Program-made: the position numbers and the translations under genes
The notes under the pieces: generated by a model
Database searches by the model: none
Seen by the model: only the letters and a program-made list of their open reading frames with translations
What the model was told of the DNA's origin: nothing
Shown: positions 1-7,762 of the stretch, in pieces
Position numbering within the stretch: position 1 is the first letter of the stretch
Layout: every line of letters starts with the position of its first letter
Source of the DNA: Flavobacterium alvei
GTDB lineage: Bacteria > Bacteroidota > Bacteroidia > Flavobacteriales > Flavobacteriaceae
Length of the DNA: 64,000 bases
Reading direction: 5' to 3'
NCBI RefSeq assembly: GCF_002920895.1
Contig: NZ_PQVG01000004.1
Span: forward strand, 310,001 to 374,000

Positions 1-1008
1 AAAATTACTAATAAGTTCAATTGGCATATATTTAAAAGAATATTCTTGCCACAACGATATTTGATTTCCTTTATCTAAAGTTCCATCTAAATGTTCGGCA
101 AGAGTTTCAAGACTATTTTCTTTTAGGTAATTTTCTCTCTTTTCTTTCTCAATTAAATCAATATTTCCGTTTTTATCTCTAGGAGAAATTTCAAAAACAC
201 CACCATTAAAATGACCCTCTAAAGCAGTAAATAAATCAATTATTTTTTTATTAGATAGAATTTCATTTAATGTGTTATAGCCAATTTTGTTTTTTTTGTA
301 AAATTTTTGAGCGTATTCTAAACCATTTTCCTCTAAATATTTTATAAGAATACACTTAAACAATAAATCTTCGGCAAAGTCTTTTTTTAAGCTTTTATTT
401 GTAAAATCCTTAATAAATCCAAATTTGATTTTATTTAAAATTTCCACTAGTTTTTCATAAGCAGAAGTATTTTTCAGAAAATGTTTAGAATTATCTCTAT
501 TTTCCCAAAAAAGACCTGAATTTAATTTTTTTGCATTAAAAAAACCTTTTAAAATTTTTAGTTTTTCTTCTACGTTAAATGGAGTTTCTTTAATTAAGCA
601 ATTCAGATTAGAAATTTGATTATCAATTAGTTTAACAGATTCTTTTGTGTCAAATAATTGGATTGAAACTGTATCAACAACAACTATTAATGCTACTTGA
701 TTACTACTATAAACATTTCTATGAATCTCGGCAATTTTGTTTTTATCATAAATTCCATTTGAATTATCATAAAAATAAACTTGAGGAACACAAAAACGAT
801 TGTCATCATAATATTTGAAGTAAACAGCATCAGCTTCAAGGTTTTCGGCAAATTCAAGCGCAATATAATGTTTTGGATGAAGGTTTGAAGAAGGATTTTT
901 AGTAAAAACAATTTCAGGAAAATCATTTTTAATAGAAGGATCAGAACTAAAAAAATCTAATTTTTTTAGTACATCAACTAAAAATTCATTTTCTCGAACT
1001 TTTTCCAT
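1..1008 (-). CDS. N-6 adenine DNA methylase, restriction-modification type (N-terminal part)
   Basis: The reading frame is open for 336 codons from the ATG at 1008 to the left edge, so only the N-terminal part is present. It carries blocks typical of the region ahead of the methylase core in Eco57I-like and type I HsdM-like enzymes: LLFKCILIKYLEENG near residue 213, LFTALEGHFNGGVFEI near 256, and LWQEYSFKYMPIELISNF at the very end. In these families the last block directly precedes the AdoMet-binding motif I. The protein probably methylates adenine in DNA. Whether it also cuts (type IIG) or has a separate nuclease cannot be told, because the catalytic NPPY motif lies outside the window. Its 5' end lies about 40 bp from a decayed tex fragment, which suggests an acquired island. 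The family assignment is from motif recognition only. Confidence 0.65.
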   Translation of the reverse strand, partial: MEKVRENEFLVDVLKKLDFFSSDPSIKNDFPEIVFTKNPSSNLHPKHYIALEFAENLEADAVYFKYYDDNRFCVPQVYFYDNSNGIYDKNKIAEIHRNVYSSNQVALIVVVDTVSIQLFDTKESVKLIDNQISNLNCLIKETPFNVEEKLKILKGFFNAKKLNSGLFWENRDNSKHFLKNTSAYEKLVEILNKIKFGFIKDFTNKSLKKDFAEDLLFKCILIKYLEENGLEYAQKFYKKNKIGYNTLNEILSNKKIIDLFTALEGHFNGGVFEISPRDKNGNIDLIEKEKRENYLKENSLETLAEHLDGTLDKGNQISLWQEYSFKYMPIELISNF

Positions 1009-1012
1009 ACTA

Positions 1013-1020
1013 CAAAAATA
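1013..1020 (-). promoter_or_regulatory. -7 promoter element of the methylase gene
   Basis: The minus strand reads TATTTTTG, an exact match to the Bacteroidetes TAnnTTTG box, only 4 bases before the ATG at 1008. If it is used, transcription would begin at about the start codon and the mRNA would be leaderless. A chance match is possible because the region is very AT-rich. Confidence 0.35.
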
Positions 1021-1048
1021 ATTTTTTGGATTGAGAAAATCTATTTTT

Positions 1049-1186
1049 AAGGACTTTATTTCCCAACTCAAAGCAGGATTTGTGAGTGATGTAAATGTAG
1101 TTGTGAAATTACACCAACACGTTGAAGTAAAAGTAACGGAGGTGGCTGAAGATAGAAAGAGAATTCAGTTGACGATGGTTTTGTAA
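1049..1186 (+). pseudogene. tex: Remnant of the 3' end of tex (S1 RNA-binding domain)
   Basis: A plus-strand frame of 45 codons ends at TAA 1184-1186 and reads like the last part of the S1 domain of the transcription accessory protein Tex: KDFISQLKAGFVSDVN, then KLHQHVEVKVTEV, then RKRIQLTMVL. Family members end in RKRI(Q/A)LTM followed by a few residues. There is no start codon and an in-frame stop lies at 1019-1021, so nothing is left of the preceding roughly 650 residues. The fragment is either a deletion remnant or a copied 3' end left by integration of neighbouring DNA. The identification rests on sequence resemblance recalled from the family. Confidence 0.6.
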
Positions 1187-1194
1187 AATAAAAA

Positions 1195-1222
1195 AGCCAG
1201 TTTCAAGATTTTGAGACTGGCT
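1195..1222. terminator. Bidirectional hairpin terminator
   Basis: The arms AGCCAGTTTCA and TGAGACTGGCT pair with one G-U. An A-run precedes the hairpin, which is a U-run for leftward transcripts, and TACTTTT follows it. It separates the tex remnant from the convergent outer-membrane protein gene. Confidence 0.7.
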
Positions 1223-1242
1223 ATACTTTTAGAATTACTATT

Positions 1243-1845
1243 TTATAACTGAATTACACCACCAAGATTGAAGCTGTAACCAGCATTGACTACACGAAAA
1301 TCTGTTGCTTTATTTATATTAGTCAAACCATTGAAGAATTGTGCATCAATTAAAATTCCGAATTTTTCTGTAATCCCAATTTTATAACCAATACCATATG
1401 TAAATCCTAACTGAAAAGATTCAATAGCTGATGAAGGAATTTTTTCAGATGTACCATTATATTTTGCAGTTGCTTTTGTTAAAAAAGAAGGACTTAAGCC
1501 AAAATTCAAATTCCATTTTCGTGTGCTACCAAAATGCCAATTGGCATTGATTGGAATGCTTAAATAGTTTAAAATATCCTCGTATTTATCCTCAGCATCA
1601 GTATTTGTTCCTCCCATTTTATCAAATATCAAACCCGAACGTAAACTCCACCTATTGTTAAAATAATAATCAGCAGTTACTCCAAATTGTACACCTGAAT
1701 TGTATTTAGAGGAATCATATTCACTATTTTCATAAAAACTTGAGCTTCCAATTTTTGGAGTAATTTCCATAGTTCCTTTGTTTCTAGTTTGAGCATTTGT
1801 GTATCCCATTGATACTAAAGCTAGTACTAATAATAATTTTTTCAT
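1243..1845 (-). CDS. Outer-membrane beta-barrel protein, PorT-like
   Basis: The 200-residue protein starts with a Sec signal peptide (KKLLLVLALVSMGYTNAQ) and then has alternating short strands rich in G, Y, W and N. It ends in SFNLGGVIQL, as expected for a small 8-stranded outer-membrane barrel of the PorT / outer membrane protein beta-barrel family of Bacteroidota. Features such as YYFNNRWSLRSGLIFDKMG and FGFTYGIGYKIG-like strands fit that fold. It is a single-gene unit with its own promoter (1871-1878) and terminator (1195-1222). It lies between two tex 3' remnants and may have arrived with them. Its function is unknown and no ligand can be inferred. Confidence 0.7.
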   Translation of the reverse strand: MKKLLLVLALVSMGYTNAQTRNKGTMEITPKIGSSSFYENSEYDSSKYNSGVQFGVTADYYFNNRWSLRSGLIFDKMGGTNTDAEDKYEDILNYLSIPINANWHFGSTRKWNLNFGLSPSFLTKATAKYNGTSEKIPSSAIESFQLGFTYGIGYKIGITEKFGILIDAQFFNGLTNINKATDFRVVNAGYSFNLGGVIQL

Positions 1846-1870
1846 TTCTTAAATTATAAAAATAATACTA

Positions 1871-1878
1871 CAAAAATA
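1871..1878 (-). promoter_or_regulatory. -7 promoter element of the beta-barrel gene
   Basis: The minus strand reads TATTTTTG, an exact TAnnTTTG box 25 bases before the ATG at 1845. The spacing suits a short leader. Confidence 0.45.
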
Positions 1879-1939
1879 AAAATTTTAGTTGAAAAAGAAA
1901 AGAAAAAAATCGATAATTTAAGCTTGTTAAATCTATTTT

Positions 1940-1981
1940 GAAGATAGAGTAAAATGAATCCAGCTGACGATGATATTATAA
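1940..1981 (+). pseudogene. tex: Second, decayed copy of the tex 3' end
   Basis: The plus strand reads E-D-R-V-K-stop-I-Q-L-T-M-I-L-stop in one frame, against E-D-R-K-R-I-Q-L-T-M-V-L-stop at 1148-1186. The differences are mostly third-position or conservative (ATT/ATC, TTG/CTG, GTT/ATA, TTG/TTA). That pattern indicates divergence while coding and only later decay, not a recent local duplication. Together with the 1049-1186 fragment it forms an imperfect direct repeat bracketing the beta-barrel gene. Confidence 0.5.
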
Positions 1982-2028
1982 AAATATTGATTTCCGTCAG
2001 TTACCTAAAAAACAACAAATTTAGATTG

Positions 2029-3042
2029 TTATTTCTTGCTCTTCCAAATAAATCCATCCAAGAGGTAATGTGTAAATTGTGGTACCGTTAATAGCGGAAC
2101 TACTAAAAAATACCAATTAGAAAAATCATTGGAAGAACCTGAAAATTGTTCTTTCCAAACTAAAATCTCCCAAAGATATTCTTCAGAAAAAGCAATAAAA
2201 ATCAGAATTGCAATGAAGAGTAACAGCCCTTTGAAATGTTTAAAATAATGCAACCAATTTAAATCTGCAGTTGGTTTTGTATCAATTTCTTTCAGATAGA
2301 TTAAGGCGATATAAGGGATTCCGTGGGAAACAACATTGAGTAAAGTAAAAATTAAATCGTTGTTGAAATAAACAATTCCAAAAAACCAAGACATAAAAGT
2401 TCCTATGATTATAGCATTTTTTGGAATATTGAAATAGTTGGTCTTTATGAATAAGTAGATTGTTCTAATCACATAAAAAAGAAGTATAAAACCATAAATC
2501 CAGCTCAAAACAGTAATCAGAAAAGGATTTTCGAAATGCAAAAACTCATTTTCTACAAACCAATTGAATTTTCTGGGAGCGGATAAAAACCAATACAACA
2601 TTGGATAAATTGTGGCGGTATAAATAATCAAGTTATCAATCCAAGTCCATTTTTTGGATTCATTTCGAGCATATAAACGCATAAAACCATATTGCTGTCT
2701 AATGAAGTGAAAAACGGCGATATAAGCCAAAACAGACCAAAAAACACCACTTCCAAAAGAGAACAAAAAAATTCCGATTAGAAAACACAAAATTGGCAGT
2801 CCAATCAGTAATTTTTTTCTTTTTTGAAATTCGGTTGCTACAAAATAGGTTTTGAATAAAGTGGCATAAACGTGAGCCACGTCAACAAAAACAATCAGAA
2901 AAAGCCAAGTATAAAACGAATAGTTGTCTTCTATTTGATGCAATTGTTTTTCAAATAAAAATACAATCGCAACTACTAAAAAGGAAGGAGATAGAATAAA
3001 CAGACTGTCTGTTTTTGCTTTATTAATCCAGGGTTGTTGCAT
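2029..3042 (-). CDS. Polytopic membrane protein with intramembrane histidine motifs (last gene of the polyamine operon)
   Basis: The protein has 337 residues and about eight predicted hydrophobic segments. Histidines sit in or beside membrane helices: DVAHVYATLF (about 54), FHFIRQQYG (about 112), VSHGIPY (about 239) and THYLLDGFIWK at the C-terminus. Such clustered His, Arg and Asp residues would suit a metal-binding or redox membrane enzyme, but that is inference. I do not recognise a characterised homologue. The start overlaps the end of the FAD-oxidase gene by 20 bases, so the two are translationally coupled. It is the promoter-distal member of a seven-gene leftward operon that begins with AdoMet decarboxylase. 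Confidence 0.6.
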   Translation of the reverse strand: MQQPWINKAKTDSLFILSPSFLVVAIVFLFEKQLHQIEDNYSFYTWLFLIVFVDVAHVYATLFKTYFVATEFQKRKKLLIGLPILCFLIGIFLFSFGSGVFWSVLAYIAVFHFIRQQYGFMRLYARNESKKWTWIDNLIIYTATIYPMLYWFLSAPRKFNWFVENEFLHFENPFLITVLSWIYGFILLFYVIRTIYLFIKTNYFNIPKNAIIIGTFMSWFFGIVYFNNDLIFTLLNVVSHGIPYIALIYLKEIDTKPTADLNWLHYFKHFKGLLLFIAILIFIAFSEEYLWEILVWKEQFSGSSNDFSNWYFLVVPLLTVPQFTHYLLDGFIWKSKK

Positions 3043-4648
3043 CGAGCATTGTGTTTACTGCGTTAATTCCTTGGTGAAAGGCTTCTTCAAAAATCGAAAT
3101 TCCCGATAAATCGCTGTGGGCAAAATAGATTGTATCATCAATGGATTTCGAAGCTTCTTTTTTGGCTTGACCATAAATAAAATCAGGAACAGGGCTAATC
3201 ATTCCGTGTCCTAAAAGATGAATTTCGATACTTTCGGTAAGTAATTTAATGTTGGGATGCGCTATTTTTAAATCATCAAAAACCATTTGTTTCCAGTATT
3301 CTTTCGGCTTTTTATATATTTCCCTCCGGGTCTTTTTTAAATCGGCTGAAGAAAAACTGTAATAATATGTAATTACTTTTTTGTCTTGTATTTGTTGTAA
3401 AGATTGTTGCTGGTCATATACGTATCCTAAACCTTTTGAACCGTAAATTACATTGTCCCAACAGAGCGGAAAACTGCCATTATCTGTTAAATCTGAAACT
3501 ACTAATGTTGCCAACAACCAGGGTGTATAGTGAAAATTAGATGCTAAATTTTTCCTATTTTCTAATAAATATTGATTGACAAACTGAGGAGTCGCAAGCA
3601 AAATTTTATCGGCTTTTATTGCAATGGTGGTTTTTGTTGTATTATCAAAAACTTTTGCCACAGTTTTATTATTGCTGTTTTCAATTTGAAAAACCAAATG
3701 ATTTTTCAGCGATTTTCCTTTTACATATTTCTGCAAATGATGTGCTAATCTCGAGTTTCCTTCAGGCCAAGTGAGTACGGTATCTTGTTTATCTGCGGAA
3801 GCATTTTGTTTTCTTCCGGCAAAATAATGAATACCAGCATAAGCCGAAACATAATGAATTCCCAAACCAAAATCATCTTTACAGCAATAATCGATGTAAT
3901 TAAAAAGGGGTTTTGAGGTAAATTGATTCTCCTCAAACCATCGTTTCATCGTGATGGAATCCAATTTTTTTACGTCTTCATTTTCAGAAGATTCTGCAAG
4001 AGGAATCATAAACCAATATTTTCCTTGTTCGTCTTTTTTGGTTCTAAAATCATCCATTAATTTAAAGAAACGGACTAATTCTTGATCTTCTTCAGTTGTA
4101 TTTCCTGCCTTTGGAACCACACCTTCCTGCCAATTATTTTTATAAAATAAACGTTCATCAGGAGCAATGGTGAGCTGGGTTTCATCAAATTTTGGAAAAC
4201 CTTTGGAGTCGTAACCGAGTATAATTTTCTCTTCTTCTAAAAATTCTAACAAGGCTTTATCTTCCAAATTGGGTAAAGGCAAATAATGAGCACCCAATGG
4301 ATATTTGGAATATTTATTTTCTCCATTGGAAGAGTTTCCTCCCAAATGATCTTCTAATTCAACCATTAAAAAGTCTGTGATTCTTCTTTTGGTCAATTGT
4401 CTTGCTGCGCTTAAACCCGAAATTCCGCCTCCAACAATTAAGTAGGAAACTGAAATTTCCTGTGTTGGTTTTGGAAAATCTTGAACCCGAAGCTGATGGC
4501 CTAAAATATGATTGGTTCCAGATAATCGAATCAAAAGTGTAACTACTTTTTCTTTGCAGGCATCCAAAAAAGGAATAACCAACAGAGAAGTCGCAATTAT
4601 TTTGAAGAAGTTTCTTCGTGAATTATTGTAATTTTCCCCATTCTTCAT
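3023..4648 (-). CDS. Tat-exported lipoprotein, FAD-dependent amine oxidase family
   Basis: This 541-residue protein has a twin-arginine signal (SRRNFFK at 10-16), a hydrophobic stretch and a lipobox-like LDAC ending at Cys31. It is therefore probably exported folded with its cofactor and lipid-anchored outside the inner membrane. A Rossmann FAD motif follows (YLIVGGGISGLSAARQL, glycines at 73-78), with the second acidic residue at VELEDHLGGN. A C-terminal FAD-contact region lies around IYFAHSDLSGISIFEEAFHQG. This layout is that of flavin-containing amine oxidases and phytoene-desaturase-like enzymes. Beside a spermidine synthase-like gene, a polyamine or aminopropyl-containing substrate is the natural guess. 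It overlaps both neighbours (26 and 20 bases). Confidence 0.75.
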   Translation of the reverse strand: MKNGENYNNSRRNFFKIIATSLLVIPFLDACKEKVVTLLIRLSGTNHILGHQLRVQDFPKPTQEISVSYLIVGGGISGLSAARQLTKRRITDFLMVELEDHLGGNSSNGENKYSKYPLGAHYLPLPNLEDKALLEFLEEEKIILGYDSKGFPKFDETQLTIAPDERLFYKNNWQEGVVPKAGNTTEEDQELVRFFKLMDDFRTKKDEQGKYWFMIPLAESSENEDVKKLDSITMKRWFEENQFTSKPLFNYIDYCCKDDFGLGIHYVSAYAGIHYFAGRKQNASADKQDTVLTWPEGNSRLAHHLQKYVKGKSLKNHLVFQIENSNNKTVAKVFDNTTKTTIAIKADKILLATPQFVNQYLLENRKNLASNFHYTPWLLATLVVSDLTDNGSFPLCWDNVIYGSKGLGYVYDQQQSLQQIQDKKVITYYYSFSSADLKKTRREIYKKPKEYWKQMVFDDLKIAHPNIKLLTESIEIHLLGHGMISPVPDFIYGQAKKEASKSIDDTIYFAHSDLSGISIFEEAFHQGINAVNTMLDATTLD

Positions 4649-6155
4649 CGAAATAGCGTACTAAAATTTGGTTATCTAATCGATTGATTTCTATATTTTT
4701 TGAAATCATATCCTGAGAAAAATAATTGAATGTATCAAACTGATAATTGTAAAAACGCAGGGTATTTACTTTTCGATTTACAGTATTAAAAGTAGTTCCA
4801 AAACCATTTATGGCAATCGTATAACCCCATTCGCCAAACGAAGGAACATAGGCGTGATAGGCATCTACCTGCGGGAAAACCTGCATCACCGTTTTATTAA
4901 TACACCAGAATGATTTGGGAGCAAAATAGGGAGAAGTAGTCTGAATTACTGCAACCGCATCCGGCTTTAAAAGTTTTTGAACCGTGGCATAAAAATTAAG
5001 CGAATACAATTTTCCTAAGCTGTAATTGGACGGATCTGGAAAGTCAATAATCACTACATCAAATTTTTCTTGACAGTTTTTTGCCCAAATGTAAGCGTCT
5101 TTGTTGTAAACGGTAACTTTAGGATTATTGAGCGAATTTTTATTAAAACCTGTCAATATAGTATTGATTTTGAACATTTTGGTCATACCTTCATCAAGAT
5201 CGACAAGAGTTATTTTTTTAACGTCTTTGTATTTCAATATTTCTCTAACAGCAAGCCCATCGCCACCGCCTAAAACCAAAACGTTCGACACACTTTTTGC
5301 CATTGATAGTGCAGGATGTACTAAAGCCTCGTGATAACGGTATTCATCGGCAGAACTAAATTGTAAATTGTTGTTGAGGTACAATCGATAATCGCTCTTG
5401 TTATGCGTTAAAACGATTCTTTGATAAGGCGTTGTATTGGTGTAAATAATGTTTTCACCGTACAATTTTCCTTCGGAATAGGATAAAATTTTATCTGAAA
5501 ATATAAAAACGGCGAGCAAAATCATGAACGACAAAATGGCTTTCGTTTTTAAAAAATGTACTTTTTTTAATTCTTTTTTAAGCAGATAACATAAGGCAAT
5601 AGCGATAGAAACATTAATCATTCCGAAGAATAGTGAAGTTCCCATAATGCCCAGTTTTGGCACTAAAATAAGTGGAAATAGGATAGAGGCCAATAAGGCT
5701 CCAATGTAATCAAAGGTAAAAACATTCGAAACCAAATCCCTAAATTCGACTTTGTCTTTCAGGATATTCATCAAAAGCGGAATTTCTAATCCGACCAAAC
5801 AACCCGTTATAAAAACAAGGAAGTAAAGTATGAACTGAAAGGAATAAATACTTTCGAAAAGCAAAAATAAAATTACCGAGCTTAATCCGCCAATTAAACC
5901 TACCAGAATTTCTATTTCGACAAAACTATTGAGCAGATTCTTGGTCAAAAATTTAGAAAAATAGGAGCCAATACCCATCGAAAAAAGATAGACTCCAATG
6001 ATAAAAGAGAATTGTTTTACCGAATCGCCCAATAAATAGCTAGCCAAAGTTCCCGCGACCAATTCGTAAACTAATCCGCAGGTGGCAATGGTAAATACAG
6101 CAAAAAGCAGTAAGTATTCAAATTTTAAAAACTTTTTACCCATGAATGGCTGCAC
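4623..6155 (-). CDS. Membrane-embedded spermidine synthase-like aminopropyltransferase
   Basis: Residues 1 to about 225 form around seven membrane helices with the conserved stretch CGLVYELVAGTLASYLLGDS. Residues 230-510 form a spermidine synthase fold: Q265 and YHE 274-276 in FSSADEYRYHEALVHP, GGGDG 296-300, DLD 319-321, D353-A354 and the catalytic DFPDP 371-375. All signature acidic residues for decarboxylated-AdoMet chemistry look intact. The substrate may be a membrane-proximal amine and not free putrescine; the membrane domain is typical of the fused membrane-plus-synthase class of aminopropyltransferases. It overlaps the DUF350 gene upstream (20 bases) and the amine oxidase gene downstream (26 bases), and the AdoMet decarboxylase in the same operon would supply the donor. 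Confidence 0.85.
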   Translation of the reverse strand: MQPFMGKKFLKFEYLLLFAVFTIATCGLVYELVAGTLASYLLGDSVKQFSFIIGVYLFSMGIGSYFSKFLTKNLLNSFVEIEILVGLIGGLSSVILFLLFESIYSFQFILYFLVFITGCLVGLEIPLLMNILKDKVEFRDLVSNVFTFDYIGALLASILFPLILVPKLGIMGTSLFFGMINVSIAIALCYLLKKELKKVHFLKTKAILSFMILLAVFIFSDKILSYSEGKLYGENIIYTNTTPYQRIVLTHNKSDYRLYLNNNLQFSSADEYRYHEALVHPALSMAKSVSNVLVLGGGDGLAVREILKYKDVKKITLVDLDEGMTKMFKINTILTGFNKNSLNNPKVTVYNKDAYIWAKNCQEKFDVVIIDFPDPSNYSLGKLYSLNFYATVQKLLKPDAVAVIQTTSPYFAPKSFWCINKTVMQVFPQVDAYHAYVPSFGEWGYTIAINGFGTTFNTVNRKVNTLRFYNYQFDTFNYFSQDMISKNIEINRLDNQILVRYFDEEWGKLQ

Positions 6156-6351
6156 TAATAATCATTGAAATTCCAATGATAAAGGCGGCAAAAACAATTG
6201 CCAAAGCCACATTATTATTTTTTGAAATCTGGTTCCAAGTGTTTTCTGGAGTCAATTTTTCGATGATAAAATAAGCTATCAATAAAATGATAATTCCAAT
6301 AAGCGAAAAAACAATTGATGCTAAAACGGGTTTCATAGTTAAAATATCCAT
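6136..6351 (-). CDS. DUF350 small membrane protein
   Basis: The 71-residue protein has two hydrophobic helices (about 8-28 and 46-68) joined by a short charged loop containing EKLTPENTWNQISKNNN. The helix-EKLTP-loop-NxAxA layout is that of DUF350, the family of E. coli YjfL. From family knowledge, DUF350 genes recur beside AdoMet decarboxylase, spermidine synthase-like and DUF4178 genes in membrane-linked clusters, which matches this locus. Its biochemical role is not established. The stop overlaps the start of the aminopropyltransferase gene. Confidence 0.75.
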   Translation of the reverse strand: MDILTMKPVLASIVFSLIGIIILLIAYFIIEKLTPENTWNQISKNNNVALAIVFAAFIIGISMIISAAIHG

Positions 6352-6368
6352 GGTATTTTTGGTTTTGA

Positions 6369-6551
6369 TTATTTGTGATAAAAGTGATTAATGCTGCTCC
6401 TGTTAGTAGAATTAGGTTTATAATTTTCGGTCGATTCGCAATCGCAGATTTGGTTTCCTGCTGTGTTGTAATACACAAAAAGACCATAGAAAAACAATCC
6501 TATTAATACGATAAGGTAATTGTTTTTAATAAAAGGTATTATTTTTTCCAT
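6369..6551 (-). CDS. Small single-pass membrane protein
   Basis: This 60-residue product has one transmembrane helix (NNYLIVLIGLFFYGLFVYY) followed by a polar tail with a Cys-x-Cys (QICDCES) and a Ser/Asn-rich end. It lies in the same orientation and tight spacing as its operon neighbours: 11 bases after the DUF4178 gene and 17 bases before DUF350. That is the main reason to accept it as real. No family is recognised. It may be a small partner of the DUF350 protein or the synthase. Confidence 0.5.
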   Translation of the reverse strand: MEKIIPFIKNNYLIVLIGLFFYGLFVYYNTAGNQICDCESTENYKPNSTNRSSINHFYHK

Positions 6552-6562
6552 ACAATTAGTTT

Positions 6563-7759
6563 TTATTCATTCCATCTTTTTTGTTCAAAATTTTTCTCGA
6601 GATAATACATTCCAATGACAAATACGGTCATAAATATATAGACCATCCAAACATTTCTTGAAGAAGGACTTGACCAATTGGCTTGAATTTGAATTTTCTG
6701 ATTTTGAAAGTCTTCAGTAGCTTTCATTGGGGTAATTGTCAAATGATATTTACCAGCGGCAACGCCACAAATATTAAATTCTTCGGTTGTATTTCCTTCC
6801 GTCCAGTTTTCGCCATCGGTGTATCCGTGATAGTATTCGATGTCTTTGTTGGCATAAATTTCTTCGCCGGTTGTTTCGTTGATTAAAGCAATTTGCACAT
6901 TGGCCCAAGAATTGTCAACCTCCGAATGCACTCTTATAGACAATGGCGCAGCACTTCCTTTCAACTCAAATGAGGGTGTTACATAATCTTTGGTGGTATA
7001 TTGTTCAAAAGGAAATTCAGTATTCAAAACATTTTGTTCTACCCGGTCTTTATTGAGATACCAATTGGTAAGAAGAATTAATAGGGCAACTACACAGAAA
7101 GTTATGGCTAAATTTCGAATATTGAAAATAAAGGGTTGTACTTGTCCAATACCTTTTTTGGAAGGTAAATTTGAAGTTCCAAAAGCTTTTTTTATATCAC
7201 TTTTTGAAATATGTTTTCCTAAAAAAGCGGTTTGTTGGCGCCCCATTTTTTCAAAAGAAAGCATCAAAGGTGGGTTGATAAACTCGATTAATTCAAATTT
7301 GTCAAAAACATCAAAATCAAAAAAGCCTTGAGCGGCAACTAAAGATGGATAGTAATAATCAAATCGGTCATATATGATTTCTTCATATTCTACAGTCAAT
7401 GGATGATTACCAACTTTTTGATCAAATGGAATTTCGGTTAAAATAATCCAATGCCCAGCGGCTTCGGATAAATAGATATAATCGTTCTGTTTTGCTTCTA
7501 AAATATATTCTGTCCATTCAAAGCCTTGATTTTCTTTGATAAGAATACCAGTAACTTTATATTCTTTACCATCAAAAGTTGCCGTTTTTCCTAATTCAAA
7601 TTTTTCGTCAAAGGAGTAGGCTTCTCTTTTTTTATAGAATTTAAGCCCAACTTCAGTGTTTCTATAAACAGAAGTACAATTAGGACAAGCAAAAGTGCTT
7701 ACTTCAAAATGAACTTCTAGCGTGGTGGATGTGTTGCAATTATAACAAGGAACAGTCAT
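6563..7759 (-). CDS. DUF4178 protein with zinc ribbon and membrane anchors
   Basis: The 398-residue protein begins with a zinc ribbon (CYNC at 5-8, CPNC at 25-28). Beta-rich DUF4178-like repeats follow (FELGKTATFDGKEYKVTGIL, WTEYILEA, GHWIILTEI), then one membrane helix near 213-230 and a second near 370-387 that flank a region resembling an extracytoplasmic beta-domain. DUF4178 proteins accompany DUF350 and spermidine synthase-like genes in other bacteria. A scaffold or sensor role on the membrane is inferred, not shown. It lies 3 bases downstream of the AdoMet decarboxylase gene. Confidence 0.7.
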   Translation of the reverse strand: MTVPCYNCNTSTTLEVHFEVSTFACPNCTSVYRNTEVGLKFYKKREAYSFDEKFELGKTATFDGKEYKVTGILIKENQGFEWTEYILEAKQNDYIYLSEAAGHWIILTEIPFDQKVGNHPLTVEYEEIIYDRFDYYYPSLVAAQGFFDFDVFDKFELIEFINPPLMLSFEKMGRQQTAFLGKHISKSDIKKAFGTSNLPSKKGIGQVQPFIFNIRNLAITFCVVALLILLTNWYLNKDRVEQNVLNTEFPFEQYTTKDYVTPSFELKGSAAPLSIRVHSEVDNSWANVQIALINETTGEEIYANKDIEYYHGYTDGENWTEGNTTEEFNICGVAAGKYHLTITPMKATEDFQNQKIQIQANWSSPSSRNVWMVYIFMTVFVIGMYYLEKNFEQKRWNE

Positions 7760-7762
7760 ATA

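Noticed and set aside
6215-6487. Open frame across the DUF350 and 60-aa genes
   Set aside because: It spans two better-supported small genes in another frame and has no family features.
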